From assembly GCF_029522115.1 (NCBI RefSeq), contig NZ_JAKWFK010000002.1:62001-126000 (forward strand): a stretch of DNA of 64,000 bases, written 5' to 3'. Both the position numbers and the translations under genes were made by a program. The notes beneath the pieces were generated by a model. That model searched no databases. It had not been told where the DNA came from and saw only the letters and a program-made list of their open reading frames with translations. The stretch's first letter is position 1; each line of letters starts with the position of its first letter. Shown here piece by piece: positions 34,982 through 44,236 of the stretch. This stretch comes from Trinickia sp. Y13 (GTDB taxonomy: Bacteria; Pseudomonadota; Gammaproteobacteria; Burkholderiales; Burkholderiaceae).

Positions 34982-36418
34982 TCAATAGGGGTCGCCCACG
35001 CGCACGATTTTCAGCGTATTGGTGCCGCCCGCCTGGCCCATCGGCTCGCCGACGGTCAGCACGACCATGTCGCCGTGCGAGGCGAAGCCCTTGGACACGA
35101 CCACTTCGACCGCCTGCTTCAGCGCTTGATCGCGATCGCTGTTAGGCTCGACCGAAAGCGGCGTGACGTTGCGGTACAGCGCCATGCCGCGCTCGCTCGC
35201 CACGCGCGAGGTGAGCGCGAAGATCGGCACGTGCGACCAGTGACGCGAGAGCCACAGGGCGGTCGCGCCCGATTCGGTCAGCGCCACGATCGCCTTCGCA
35301 CCGAGGTGATAGGCCGTGAACAACGCGCCCATGGCGATCGACTGATCGATGCGCGTGAAGGTGCGGTCGAGAAAATCCTTGTCGAGTTCGACGTGCTCGG
35401 ATTTTTCGGCTTCGATACAGATCGCCGCCATCGCCTCGATCGTTTGCACGGGGTACTTGCCCGCCGCCGTCTCGGCCGAAAGCATCACGGCGTCGGTACC
35501 GTCGAGCACGGCGTTCGCGACGTCCGACACTTCGGCGCGCGTGGGCACCGGCGCGTGGATCATCGACTCCATCATCTGCGTGGCCGTGATCACGAGCTTG
35601 TTCGATTCGCGCGCCATGCGGATCATGCGCTTTTGCAGCGCGGGCACGGCGGCGTTGCCCACTTCCACGGCCAGGTCGCCGCGCGCGACCATGATGCCGT
35701 CGGAGGCGTCCAAGATGCCTTGCAGCGCCGGAATGGCCTCGGCGCGTTCGATCTTCGCGATCATCTTGGGCTTGTTGCCGTACGGCACGCCGGCGATGTT
35801 CGCGAGTTGACGCGCCATTTCCATGTCGGTCGCGTTCTTCGGGAACGACACGGCGATGTAATCGACGCCGATCGACATCGCTGTGCGAATGTCTTCCATG
35901 TCCTTGGCCGTCAGCGCAGGCGCCGTCAGGCCGCCGCCTTGACGGTTGATGCCTTTGTTGTTCGACAGCTCGCCGCCCACTTTGACGATCGTGTGGATTT
36001 CTTCGCCGACGACGCGCGAGACCGTCAACACGATGAGCCCGTCGTTGAGCAGCAGCACGTCGCCCGGACGCAAGTCGCGCGGCAGGTCGCGATAATCGAG
36101 GCCGACGCGCTCGTCGTCGCCGAGTTCGCAGTTCGCATCGAGGACGAACGGCTGCCCCGGCTCCAGCATCGTCTTGCCCTTCTCGAACTTGCCGACGCGA
36201 ATCTTCGGGCCTTGCAGATCGGCCATGATGGCGACCTCGCGCCCCGTCTGGCGCGCCGCCTCGCGCACGTATTCGGCGCGCTTGCGGTGATCGTCGGCCG
36301 TGCCGTGCGAAAAGTTCAGGCGCACAACGTCCAGGCCCGCTTGCATCATCTGCAAAAGAACTTCGGGCGAACTCGATGCCGGTCCGATCGTGGCGACAAT
36401 CTTGGTGGCGCGATGCAT
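34982..36418 (-). CDS. pyk: pyruvate kinase
   Basis: This enzyme converts phosphoenolpyruvate and ADP to pyruvate and ATP. From the ATG at 36418 it has 478 residues, normal length. Motifs: TKIVATIGPASSSPE at the start, MADLQGPKIRVG, KIERAEAIPAL (active-site Lys/Glu), MVARGDLAVEVG and DGTDAVMLSAETAAGKYP. A C-terminal allosteric domain is present. The frame stays open upstream for 113 codons to a GTG just after pgk; see the finding on that segment. Confidence 0.96.
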   Translation of the reverse strand: MHRATKIVATIGPASSSPEVLLQMMQAGLDVVRLNFSHGTADDHRKRAEYVREAARQTGREVAIMADLQGPKIRVGKFEKGKTMLEPGQPFVLDANCELGDDERVGLDYRDLPRDLRPGDVLLLNDGLIVLTVSRVVGEEIHTIVKVGGELSNNKGINRQGGGLTAPALTAKDMEDIRTAMSIGVDYIAVSFPKNATDMEMARQLANIAGVPYGNKPKMIAKIERAEAIPALQGILDASDGIMVARGDLAVEVGNAAVPALQKRMIRMARESNKLVITATQMMESMIHAPVPTRAEVSDVANAVLDGTDAVMLSAETAAGKYPVQTIEAMAAICIEAEKSEHVELDKDFLDRTFTRIDQSIAMGALFTAYHLGAKAIVALTESGATALWLSRHWSHVPIFALTSRVASERGMALYRNVTPLSVEPNSDRDQALKQAVEVVVSKGFASHGDMVVLTVGEPMGQAGGTNTLKIVRVGDPY

Positions 36419-36759
36419 GTATCTCCTCGTCTGAGTGGTGTCGCTGGTAAACGGGCTGCGAGACGATGCGTCGGGCGCCTGGGGCTGGGGCAAAGCGCTC
36501 GTGCTGGGTTGCGCGCCGGATCGTGCCGGCGTCGCTTTATGGACTTTATTGAGGATAGCCGGATCCGACATGGCGAGCACTTCCGCGGCCGTGCCGGTGG
36601 GCGCGGCCGCGGCGGCGGGTTTGGCGGGCCGAGCGGGCAGCGGCGGCTCGCCGAGCACTGCCGGGGCCGCCGAATCGGGCTGCGCCCGAGCCGCAGCTTC
36701 GGCGGCCGCGGGGCGGCGCGCCGGGCGCTTGGTGGACTTCGGAGCGCGCGCGCCCACGG
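36419..36759 (-). other. pgk-pyk spacer with an open, in-frame Ala/Pro-rich reading frame
   Basis: This 341-base spacer has no stop codon in the pyk frame. A GTG at 36757 and an ATG at 36571 could extend pyruvate kinase by 113 or 51 residues. The reading is Ala/Pro/Lys-rich (for example KSTKRPARRPAAAEAAARA) and does not resemble a known domain. I see no promoter I trust. It is most likely a spacer with chance openness in GC-rich DNA, but translation cannot be excluded. Confidence 0.5.
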
Positions 36760-37953
36760 TCAGGCCCGCGACTCGAGCACTTCGACGGCGGGCAGCTTCT
36801 TGCCCTCGAGGAATTCGAGGAACGCGCCTCCGCCCGTGGAAATGTAGCTGACCTGGTCGTGAATGCCGTATTTGGCGATCGCCGCGAGCGTATCGCCGCC
36901 ACCGGCGATCGAGAACGCCGACGAATGCGCGATCGCCTCGGCGAGCGTCTTCGTGCCGTTGCCGAACTGATCGAATTCGAACACGCCGACCGGGCCGTTC
37001 CAGACGATCGTGCCTGCGCTGGCGAGCTGCGAGGCGAGCGCCTGCGCCGTTTGCGGACCGATGTCGAGAATCATGTCGTCGGCTTCGATCTCGGCCACCG
37101 GCTTGGTGACGGCGGCGGCAGTGGCCGAGAACTCCTTGGCCACCACGACGTCCGACGGGATCGGCACCGACGCGCCGCGCGCGCGGGCGCCTTCGATGAT
37201 GGCTTTCGCCTCGTTCACGAGATCGGGCTCGGCGAGCGACTTGCCGATGTTCAGACCGGCCGCGAGCATGAACGTATTGGCGATGCCGCCGCCGACGATG
37301 AGCTGATCGACCTTTTCGGCGAGCGATTTCAGGATCGTCAGCTTGGTCGAAACCTTGGAGCCCGCGACGATGGCGACGAGCGGGCGCTTCGGATTGCCGA
37401 GCGCCTTGCCGAGCGCCTCGAGTTCGGCCGCCAGCAGCGGGCCGGCGCAGGCGACCGGCGCGTACTTGGCGATGCCGTGCGTCGTGGCTTCCGCCCGGTG
37501 CGCCGTGCCGAACGCGTCGTTCACGTAGACATCGCACAATTTCGCCATTTTCTGCGCGAGCTCGTCGCTGTTCTTCTTTTCGCCCTTGTTGACGCGGCAG
37601 TTTTCGAGCAGCACGAGCTGGCCCGGTGCGACGTTCACGCCGTTCTCGACCCAGTTGGCGACGAGCGGCACTTCACGGCCGAGCAACTCGCCAAGCCGCG
37701 CCGCCACGGGCGCGAGCGAATCCTCAGGCTTGAACTCGCCTTCGGTCGGACGCCCAAGGTGGGAGGTGACCATCACCGCCGCCCCGGCGCCGAGCGCGGC
37801 CTGGATGGCCGGCACGGACGCGCGGATGCGCGTGTCTTCGGTGATGTTGCCGTGCTCGTCCTGCGGCACGTTGAGATCGGCGCGGATGAAGACGCGCTTG
37901 CCGGACAGCAAGCCCTTTGCGATCAGATCGGAGAGACGCAATACTTGGCTCAT
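36760..37953 (-). CDS. pgk: phosphoglycerate kinase
   Basis: This glycolytic kinase interconverts 1,3-bisphosphoglycerate and 3-phosphoglycerate. It has 397 residues, full length. Motifs: [30 protein letters not shown], the hinge and nucleotide-binding [24 protein letters not shown] and the C-terminal [16 protein letters not shown]. It is upstream of pyk and fba on the same strand. Confidence 0.97.
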   Translation of the reverse strand: MSQVLRLSDLIAKGLLSGKRVFIRADLNVPQDEHGNITEDTRIRASVPAIQAALGAGAAVMVTSHLGRPTEGEFKPEDSLAPVAARLGELLGREVPLVANWVENGVNVAPGQLVLLENCRVNKGEKKNSDELAQKMAKLCDVYVNDAFGTAHRAEATTHGIAKYAPVACAGPLLAAELEALGKALGNPKRPLVAIVAGSKVSTKLTILKSLAEKVDQLIVGGGIANTFMLAAGLNIGKSLAEPDLVNEAKAIIEGARARGASVPIPSDVVVAKEFSATAAAVTKPVAEIEADDMILDIGPQTAQALASQLASAGTIVWNGPVGVFEFDQFGNGTKTLAEAIAHSSAFSIAGGGDTLAAIAKYGIHDQVSYISTGGGAFLEFLEGKKLPAVEVLESRA

Positions 37954-38138
37954 GGGAATGTACGCATGCAGGTTGATTGGCGGGCGGCGGCGCGCGCGGC
38001 GAACGGGTCGGCCCAGCTCACGGCACGGCGGCAGACGTGCATTTTAGCCGATCGTCCCCCTGTCCTCGCCGATGCGCGGACGAATGTCGCGTATTCGGGG
38101 AAGGTATGTCGTATTTGTGTGAATCCGGCGGGGCCCTG

Positions 38139-38462
38139 CTACGCCCAAAAACGCAGCGCCGTATAGGCGAGCATGCCGACCACGATGGTACCGAGCATCC
38201 CGCGTCGCCACAGGAACCAAGCCAGCCCGGCCAGCGTGCCGTAGAGCGCGTGATTCGAGAGCGCGACCGAAAGGCCCTGCGGCGTTTGCAGGACATCGGG
38301 CAGCACGACGGCCACGAGCGCCGCCGCCGGGGCATAGCGCAATGCCCGTTGCACGCGCTCGGGCAGCACGGCGCGCTCGCCGCCGAGCAGAAAGAACGCG
38401 CGCGTCGCGGCCGTGACGAGCGTCATGCCGATGATGGCGAGCCAGATCTGCGTAGCCGACAT
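38139..38462 (-). CDS. azlD: AzlD-family branched-chain amino acid exporter small subunit
   Basis: This 107-residue hydrophobic protein has about four membrane helices and resembles AzlD (for example LAIIGMTLVTAATRAFFLLG and AALVAVVLPDVL). AzlD works with AzlC to export branched-chain amino acids. It starts three bases after the azlC stop on the same strand, supporting a two-subunit transporter. Confidence 0.88.
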   Translation of the reverse strand: MSATQIWLAIIGMTLVTAATRAFFLLGGERAVLPERVQRALRYAPAAALVAVVLPDVLQTPQGLSVALSNHALYGTLAGLAWFLWRRGMLGTIVVGMLAYTALRFWA

Positions 38463-38465
38463 CGC

Positions 38466-39281
38466 TCAACGCTCCTTGCCGAAACCGGCGCTGCGCTCCC
38501 CGGGGCGCGCGGCGCGGATGCGGCGAAAATCGGCGCGCTCGGCCAGCAAATCGGCGATGCTGCCCGACGCGATGGCCGCGCACACGGCAAGTGGCAGCGC
38601 CAGCCGGTAGGGCAAATCGATCGCCACGAGCGCGACCACGCCGGCCGCGGCCGCGGCCGCCAGCGTCGAGCGGTTCATGACGGCGCTGACGATGAGCGGC
38701 ACGAGCGCGAGCGTGCCCGCCAGTTCGAGCCCCCAATTGTCGGGGACGACGCTCGCGAGCAGGATGCCGGCGATCGACGAGGCTTGCCAGAACACCCAGC
38801 TCAGCACCGACATCCCCCAGAAATACGCTTCCTTGCCCGGCACATAGCCGTTCGCGAACGATTTCTTCAGAAACAGCAGGTAGACAATGTCGCCGTTGAA
38901 ATAGCCGAGCAACAGCCGCCGCCAAAAGGGCAGATACGAGAAGTGCGGCGCGAGCCCCGCGCTGAAGATGATGAAGCGCGTATTGACCATCGCGGCGGTG
39001 AGCAAGACGGTCCAGATCGGCAGCTTGGCCGCCAAAAGCGGCAGAATCGCGAGCTGCGAGGACCCCGCGTAGACGAGCAGCGACATGCCGAGCGCCTGCG
39101 GCACCGTGAGCACCGACTTGCTCATGGCCACGCCGGTCACGAGTCCCCACGAGAACATCGCCATCAGCGTCGGCGAATAGTCGCGCACGCCGTTCTTGAA
39201 GGCGGCGCGATCGGCGGGGCTGAGGCGAGAGAGCATGGGCGGCGCGCGGCGGCGGCGCGTCTGACGCACCCCGCCGCTCAT
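38466..39281 (-). CDS. azlC: AzlC-family branched-chain amino acid exporter large subunit
   Basis: This 271-residue membrane protein of the AzlC family has FKNGVRDYSPTLMAMFSWG at the N terminus, VYAGSSQLAILPLLA, AMVNTRFIIFSAGLAP and further helices. It probably exports leucine, isoleucine or valine with AzlD. The start is uncertain: 39281 (MSGGVRQ) and 39236 (MLSRLSP) both precede the domain, and neither has a strong ribosome site. It diverges from ilvE, a branched-chain aminotransferase, which suits the predicted substrate. Confidence 0.87.
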   Translation of the reverse strand: MSGGVRQTRRRRAPPMLSRLSPADRAAFKNGVRDYSPTLMAMFSWGLVTGVAMSKSVLTVPQALGMSLLVYAGSSQLAILPLLAAKLPIWTVLLTAAMVNTRFIIFSAGLAPHFSYLPFWRRLLLGYFNGDIVYLLFLKKSFANGYVPGKEAYFWGMSVLSWVFWQASSIAGILLASVVPDNWGLELAGTLALVPLIVSAVMNRSTLAAAAAAGVVALVAIDLPYRLALPLAVCAAIASGSIADLLAERADFRRIRAARPGERSAGFGKER

Positions 39282-39342
39282 GATTCGAATTGGAAGGTGT
39301 CCGATTATAGAGGCCGATCGACCCAAACCCGCCAGCGTGTGA

Positions 39343-39370
39343 TTGGAACTGTGGCAAAAGACGCTAAAAT
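39343..39370 (+). promoter_or_regulatory. predicted sigma-70 promoter of ilvE
   Basis: TTGGAA (39343-39348), a 16-base spacer and TAAAAT (39365-39370) lie about 45 bases before the ilvE start. They match the sigma-70 pattern well in otherwise GC-rich DNA. No experimental support. Confidence 0.6.
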
Positions 39371-39415
39371 GGCGAACTCGTCGGGCTAGCCCCACCGCAA
39401 CGCTAGGAGATTCGT

Positions 39416-40339
39416 ATGTCAATGGCCGATCGTGACGGCAAGATCTGGATGGACGGCAAGCTGATCGACTGGCGCGACGCCAAGATCCACGTCCTCACGC
39501 ATACGCTGCACTACGGCATGGGCGTATTCGAAGGCGTGCGCGCTTACAAGAGCGTCGATGGCGCGACCGCCATCTTCCGCCTGAAAGAGCACACCAAGCG
39601 CCTGTTGAATTCGGCGAAGATTTTCCAAATGATCGTGCCGTTCGATCACGAGACGCTCGCCGCCGCGCAATGCGAGGTCGTGCGCGAGAACAAGCTCGAG
39701 ACGGCCTATCTGCGCCCGATCATTTGGGTCGGCTCGGAAAAGCTCGGCGTCTCGGCGCGCGGCAACACGATCCACGTGGCGATCGCCGCCTGGCCGTGGG
39801 GCGCCTATCTCGGCGAAGAAGGCATGGCCCGGGGCATTCGCGTGAAGACTTCCTCGTTCACGCGCCATCACGTGAACGTGTCGATGGTGCGCGCGAAGGC
39901 GTCCGGCTGGTACGTGAACTCGATCCTCGCGAACCAGGAAGCCACGGCCGACGGCTACGACGAGGCGCTGCTGCTCGACGTCGACGGCTACGTATCGGAA
40001 GGCTCGGGCGAAAACTTCTTCCTGGTCAACAACGGCAAGCTTTATACGCCCGATCTCGCCTCGTGCCTGGACGGCATCACGCGCGACACGGTGATCACGC
40101 TCGCGCGCGACGCCGGCATCGAAGTGATCGAAAAGCGCATCACGCGCGATGAAGTCTATACGGCCGACGAAGCGTTCTTCACGGGCACGGCAGCCGAAGT
40201 CACGCCGATCCGCGAGCTCGACAACCGCACGATCGGCGCCGGCTCGCGCGGCCCCATCACCGAAAAGCTGCAGTCGGCGTTCTTCGACGTCATCGCCGGA
40301 AAGAATCCGAAGTACACGCACTGGCTCACGAAGATCTGA
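39416..40339 (+). CDS. ilvE: branched-chain amino acid aminotransferase
   Basis: This PLP fold-type IV transaminase carries out the last step of leucine, isoleucine and valine synthesis. It has 307 residues, with THTLHYGMGVFEGVRAY at the N terminus, the catalytic lysine in VRAKASGWYVNS (about K161) and the family signature YVSEGSGENFFLV. AGGAG precedes the ATG. It diverges from azlCD. A small zinc-finger protein gene follows 44 bases later. Confidence 0.95.
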   Translation: MSMADRDGKIWMDGKLIDWRDAKIHVLTHTLHYGMGVFEGVRAYKSVDGATAIFRLKEHTKRLLNSAKIFQMIVPFDHETLAAAQCEVVRENKLETAYLRPIIWVGSEKLGVSARGNTIHVAIAAWPWGAYLGEEGMARGIRVKTSSFTRHHVNVSMVRAKASGWYVNSILANQEATADGYDEALLLDVDGYVSEGSGENFFLVNNGKLYTPDLASCLDGITRDTVITLARDAGIEVIEKRITRDEVYTADEAFFTGTAAEVTPIRELDNRTIGAGSRGPITEKLQSAFFDVIAGKNPKYTHWLTKI

Positions 40340-40383
40340 ATCGGGACGCCACACGCCATACCGCCTATAACGAGAATCGTCTC

Positions 40384-40578
40384 ATGAGCGAAACGAAGGA
40401 AATGCCGTTGGTCGAGCTGTCGGCCAAAGATTTGCCCGCCTATTGCCCGAACCCGTCGATGCCGCGCTGGAGCGCGCATCCTCGCGTGTTCATCGACGTC
40501 ACGCACGGCGAAGCGCGTTGCCCCTATTGCGGCACGCGCTACAAGCTGCGCGACGGAGAGATCGTCAAGCACCACTGA
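40384..40578 (+). CDS. small CHCC-type zinc-finger protein
   Basis: This 64-residue protein belongs to the bacterial zf-CHCC family related to the NDUFS6 accessory subunit. Probable zinc ligands are the Cys in AYCPNP, a His in the middle (SAHPRVFIDVTHGE) and the pair in RCPYCGTRY. Function in bacteria is unknown. It follows ilvE and is conserved at this position in related genera as far as I recall. Confidence 0.82.
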   Translation: MSETKEMPLVELSAKDLPAYCPNPSMPRWSAHPRVFIDVTHGEARCPYCGTRYKLRDGEIVKHH

Positions 40579-40607
40579 TTCGCCGCGTCCCCCGCTGCGC
40601 CGCCCGG

Positions 40608-40689
40608 CGCGTAGCGCCGCGCAAAGCGGGCGCTACGCGTGACGGCGCTCAGCGGGTAACGGCTCGCCGTCGCCGTCAGTCGGCGAGCC
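40608..40689. repeat. two consecutive GC hairpins upstream of waaF
   Basis: First stem: CGCGTAGCGCC (40608-40618) / GGCGCTACGCG (40629-40639). Second stem: GGCTCGCCG (40661-40669) / CGGCGAGCC (40681-40689). They fill most of the 197-base spacer between the zinc-finger gene and waaF. There is no T-run; they may be REP-like or terminate with help from Rho. Confidence 0.55.
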
Positions 40690-40775
40690 TCGAACCGCCG
40701 GGCGACGCCCGCCACCTCATCGCCGAATGCGGCGCTTATCGCGCGCCGCGCTAGCCTTCTTTCGGACACACACTG

Positions 40776-41810
40776 ATGCGTCGCGCGTTGGTTATCGCAC
40801 CGAATTGGATCGGTGACGCATTAATGGCGCAGCCGCTGTTCACGCTGCTCAAACAACTTCACCCCCGCCTCGTCATCGATGCGGTTGCGCCCACTTGGGT
40901 CGCCTCCGTGCTCGAACGCATGCCTGAAATCGGGACAGTACACGCCACCGATCTCGCGCACGGCAAGCTGCAATTGTTCAAACGCTGGCAGCTCGCAAGC
41001 GATTTGCGCGAGCACGGCTACGACGCCGCATACGTGCTGCCCAATTCGCTGAAATCGGCCCTAATTCCCTGGCTTGCCGGCATTCGCCTGCGCATCGGCT
41101 ACACGGGCGAAGGGCGCGTCGGGCTGCTGAACGTGCGCCATCCCAATCCGAGCAAGGCGGAACGCGGGCCGATGGCGCAGCATTACGCCTCGCTCGCCTA
41201 TGCGCCCGGCGCGAACGTGCCCGATCTCGGCGCGCGGCTGCCGATGCCGCGTCTCGAAGCCGATCCGAACGAGTCGGTTCGGGTCTCGGCGCGTTTTCAC
41301 CTCGATACGCGAGTGCCGCTTCTTGTGTTCTGCCCCGGCGCGGAGTACGGCAGCGCCAAGCGCTGGCCAGCCGAGCATTTCGCCGCGCTCGCGCGCATGG
41401 TGGGCCAGTCGTTCCCCTACACGCAGATCGTCGCGCTCGGCTCGAACAAGGATGCCCCGCTCGCGCAAGCGATCGCCGAGCAAGCGCCAAACGTGCGCAA
41501 CTTGTGCGGGCAGACGGCGCTCGGTGAAGCCTGCGCGTTGATCGCGCGCTCGGGCGCCGTGGTCAGCAACGACTCGGGCCTGATGCATGTCGCCGCGGCG
41601 CTGCGCCGGCCGCTCGTGGCCATTTACGGATCGAGCGATCCGCGCCACACGCCGCCGTTATCGGACTTTGCGAAGGTACAATGGCTGCACCTCGAGTGCA
41701 GTCCGTGCTTTGCACGCGAGTGTCCGCTCGGCCATTTGCGCTGCCTGCGCGAGTTGTCGCCGGAGCAAGTGTTCGCCGATTTGCGCGCCATGCTGCTTGG
41801 CGAGCGCTGA
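40776..41810 (+). CDS. waaF: lipopolysaccharide heptosyltransferase II
   Basis: This glycosyltransferase family 9 enzyme adds the second heptose to the LPS inner core, using ADP-heptose at the cytoplasmic side of the inner membrane. It has 344 residues, beginning RRALVIAPNWIGDALMAQPL, the typical WaaF start. The donor-binding half has FCPGAEYGSAKRWPAEHFAA and SNDSGLMHVAAAL with the conserved Asp/Ser and His. The length is normal. Confidence 0.95.
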   Translation: MRRALVIAPNWIGDALMAQPLFTLLKQLHPRLVIDAVAPTWVASVLERMPEIGTVHATDLAHGKLQLFKRWQLASDLREHGYDAAYVLPNSLKSALIPWLAGIRLRIGYTGEGRVGLLNVRHPNPSKAERGPMAQHYASLAYAPGANVPDLGARLPMPRLEADPNESVRVSARFHLDTRVPLLVFCPGAEYGSAKRWPAEHFAALARMVGQSFPYTQIVALGSNKDAPLAQAIAEQAPNVRNLCGQTALGEACALIARSGAVVSNDSGLMHVAAALRRPLVAIYGSSDPRHTPPLSDFAKVQWLHLECSPCFARECPLGHLRCLRELSPEQVFADLRAMLLGER

Positions 41811-41928
41811 CGCACGGAAGGCCGCGCGCCTTTGTGCGTTCATTGTCTCGTGGACGCCGCTCGCCGAGCCTGACTGATCAACGAAAGCCCGGCGCGATTG
41901 TGCGCGCGCTACCCACGAGCCCAGAGCC

Positions 41929-42381
41929 ATGCCACGTTTTGCCCGCTTATTCGAAGCTGCAGCCGACACGCTCAACGCGTTCTATCAGACCGTCGCCGAC
42001 GGCAACGTGGACACGCTGATGGCCCTCTGGATCGATGAGGAGTTCGCGAGTTATGTCAACGCGGGCGGGGCGCACTGGCATGGGGTGGATCAGATCCGCG
42101 CCGGCCTGGTCGCCCTAGCTGACGCCCACGCGCTGCCGACGGCGATCGATCCGCTCGACGTGCGCGTGTACGACAGCCTCGGCACCGTCGTCTACACGGT
42201 CGCGGAAGCGCATCGGTTCCAGGAACCGCTCGCGCCGCCGCGGATGGTCTATGCAACGTACGTGATGGTTCATGAGCGCGGCGAATGGCGGATCGCACAT
42301 ATTCACGCGAGCCCGATGCCGGAGGAAACGGCCAGCGAGTTCGCCGCCAAGATTCGACACGGACAAGGGGCATTGCACTGA
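41929..42381 (+). CDS. SnoaL/NTF2-like protein
   Basis: This 150-residue protein predicted to adopt the NTF2-like alpha+beta cone (SnoaL/DUF4440 type) has FYQTVADGNVDTLMALW near the N terminus and GEWRIAHIHASPMP near the end. Such small proteins are often enzymes or ligand-binding partners, but no catalytic residues can be assigned here. There is no signal peptide. It is followed 60 bases later by a YheT-like hydrolase. Confidence 0.75.
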   Translation: MPRFARLFEAAADTLNAFYQTVADGNVDTLMALWIDEEFASYVNAGGAHWHGVDQIRAGLVALADAHALPTAIDPLDVRVYDSLGTVVYTVAEAHRFQEPLAPPRMVYATYVMVHERGEWRIAHIHASPMPEETASEFAAKIRHGQGALH

Positions 42382-42441
42382 GGTCCCCGGCGAGCACCCG
42401 CCTACGGCGGGCCGGCTGCGGGCCTGTTTTTGGGGATGGTC

Positions 42442-43494
42442 ATGAGCACCACACATGACAAACCGGCTTCGTCACTGGCCGACGAACGCGCAGCCGCAGG
42501 CAGGCTCGTCGAACTGCTCTATAGTCCGCCCCGATGGCTGCCCACCAGCCACGCTCAAACGATCATCCCCGCCCTGTTCGCGCGCCGGCCGAGCGTCGAC
42601 TATCGACGCGAGCGGTGGGACACGCCCGATCACGACTTCATCGACCTGGATTGGATCGCCTATCCGCCGGGCTCGGCCGCGGCGCCCGCGCCCGACGCGC
42701 CGTTGTTCGTGCTGTTTCATGGGCTCGAAGGCAGCTCCGATTCGCACTACGCGCGCGTATTGATGGCGTCGGCACGCTCTCTCGGGTGGCACGGCGTCGT
42801 GCCGCATTTTCGTAGCTGCAGCGGCCAGATCAATCTGGCCCCTAGGTTCTATCATCTCGCGGACAGCGCTGAGGTGAACTGGGTGCTGCGCCGGCTGCAC
42901 GCGGAGCACCCCGGGCCTATCGTCGTAGCCGGCGTCTCGCTCGGCGGAAACGTCTTGCTGCGCTGGCTCGGCGAGCGCGGCGCCGATGCCACGTTCATCG
43001 CGGCGGCCGCGGCCATTTCGACGCCGCTCGACGTCCACGCGGGCGGCCGTGCGCTGTCGCAAGGATTTGCACTTGTTTATACGCTGAGCTTCCTGAAGAC
43101 GCTCAAGCGCAAGGGGCTGCAAAAGTTGGAGCAGTATCCGGGGCTGTTCGACCGCGACGCCATGTTGGCGAGCCGGACCATGTACGAGTACGACAATGCG
43201 GTGACCGCCCCCTTGCACGGCTTTCGCGATGCGCAAGATTACTGGACGCGAGCGACGACCCGCCCGCTCCTGCCCGAGGTCGTCGTGCCCACGCTCCTGC
43301 TCAACGCGCGCAACGACCCGTTTCTACCGAGCGCCGCGCTGCCTACGCGCGCCGAAGTCTCGGCCGCGATCGAGCTCGATCAGCCCGAGGCGGGCGGTCA
43401 CGTCGGCTTCATGACCGGGCCGTTTCCGGGCCGCATCGATTGGCTGCCGCGGCGCATCTTCACCTTCCTCGAACCGTACACGCGTAATGGATGA
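42442..43494 (+). CDS. alpha/beta hydrolase, YheT family
   Basis: This 350-residue hydrolase of the YheT/UPF0017 family has the segment LFHGLEGSSDSHYAR (oxyanion region), nucleophile elbow VVAGVSLGGN, acid in NARNDPFLP and His in GGHVGFM. The natural substrate is unknown. Starts at 42430 (TTG), 42436 or 42442 are possible; GGGGA at 42432-42436 suits 42442. The stop overlaps the next gene by eight bases, suggesting coupling. Confidence 0.9.
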   Translation: MSTTHDKPASSLADERAAAGRLVELLYSPPRWLPTSHAQTIIPALFARRPSVDYRRERWDTPDHDFIDLDWIAYPPGSAAAPAPDAPLFVLFHGLEGSSDSHYARVLMASARSLGWHGVVPHFRSCSGQINLAPRFYHLADSAEVNWVLRRLHAEHPGPIVVAGVSLGGNVLLRWLGERGADATFIAAAAAISTPLDVHAGGRALSQGFALVYTLSFLKTLKRKGLQKLEQYPGLFDRDAMLASRTMYEYDNAVTAPLHGFRDAQDYWTRATTRPLLPEVVVPTLLLNARNDPFLPSAALPTRAEVSAAIELDQPEAGGHVGFMTGPFPGRIDWLPRRIFTFLEPYTRNG

Positions 43495-44113
43495 CATCGT
43501 CAAAGCCGCGCTCGCCAAATGGCCCAACGTGCCGCATTGCACGGGCTGGCTGCTGCTGGATCGGCGCGGCGAGTGGCGCATGCGCGACGATGGCGCACAG
43601 GCGCGCGGGGAATTGGGTACGCCCATCCGCCACGCTGCGCTTCGAGGCTTCATCGAGCGCAACTACGCGTGCGACGAAGCGGGCCGCTGGTTCTTTCAGA
43701 ACGGGCCGCAACGCGTGTTCGTCGAATTGGCCTATACGCCGTGGGTCGTGCGGCTTGCCGCGCCCTCGCCCGGCGCGCCGGCGCTGACCGACCAAACGGG
43801 TGCGCCGTTCGAACCTGCGGCTGTCCTCATCGACGATGAAGGCAGCGTCCTGTTCGGCGACGCATCGCAACCGGCTCGCGTCGCGCTGCTGCACGATCAC
43901 GATCTGGATTTGTTCGCCCAGTTGGCGACGCTCGATGCCGACGGGCTGTCGGGCGCACTCGAATGGCGGTCCGATCGGCGGCTGGTAATCGAAACGGTAC
44001 GCGGTGTCGAGTTGCCGGCGCGCTTCGGCTTCGTGACCAGTCCGGCAGGGGCATCGATCATGGCTCGCCCCCTGATGGGCCGCTTGGGGAGTAGGGCCGC
44101 TAGGGAAAACTGA
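43487..44113 (+). CDS. conserved protein of unknown function coupled to YheT
   Basis: This 208-residue acidic soluble protein has no signal, membrane segment or motif I recognise. It contains GWLLLDRRGEWRMRDDG and RWFFQNGPQRVFVELAYTPW, which look like a conserved core. The start overlaps the hydrolase stop by eight bases, so the two are likely translated together and may act together. Codon use looks like that of its neighbours. Function unknown. Confidence 0.72.
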   Translation: MDDIVKAALAKWPNVPHCTGWLLLDRRGEWRMRDDGAQARGELGTPIRHAALRGFIERNYACDEAGRWFFQNGPQRVFVELAYTPWVVRLAAPSPGAPALTDQTGAPFEPAAVLIDDEGSVLFGDASQPARVALLHDHDLDLFAQLATLDADGLSGALEWRSDRRLVIETVRGVELPARFGFVTSPAGASIMARPLMGRLGSRAAREN

Positions 44114-44236
44114 GAATTCGGATTGGCTACCCGCGAGCAAGGGAAAAAGCATCGCTGCGACGTGCCTGTCGCGCACGAGTTTGACGCGCTCGCGTGGTGC
44201 GAAGCGCGTCCGGCGACTGCGCGCTATCAGCTCGAA

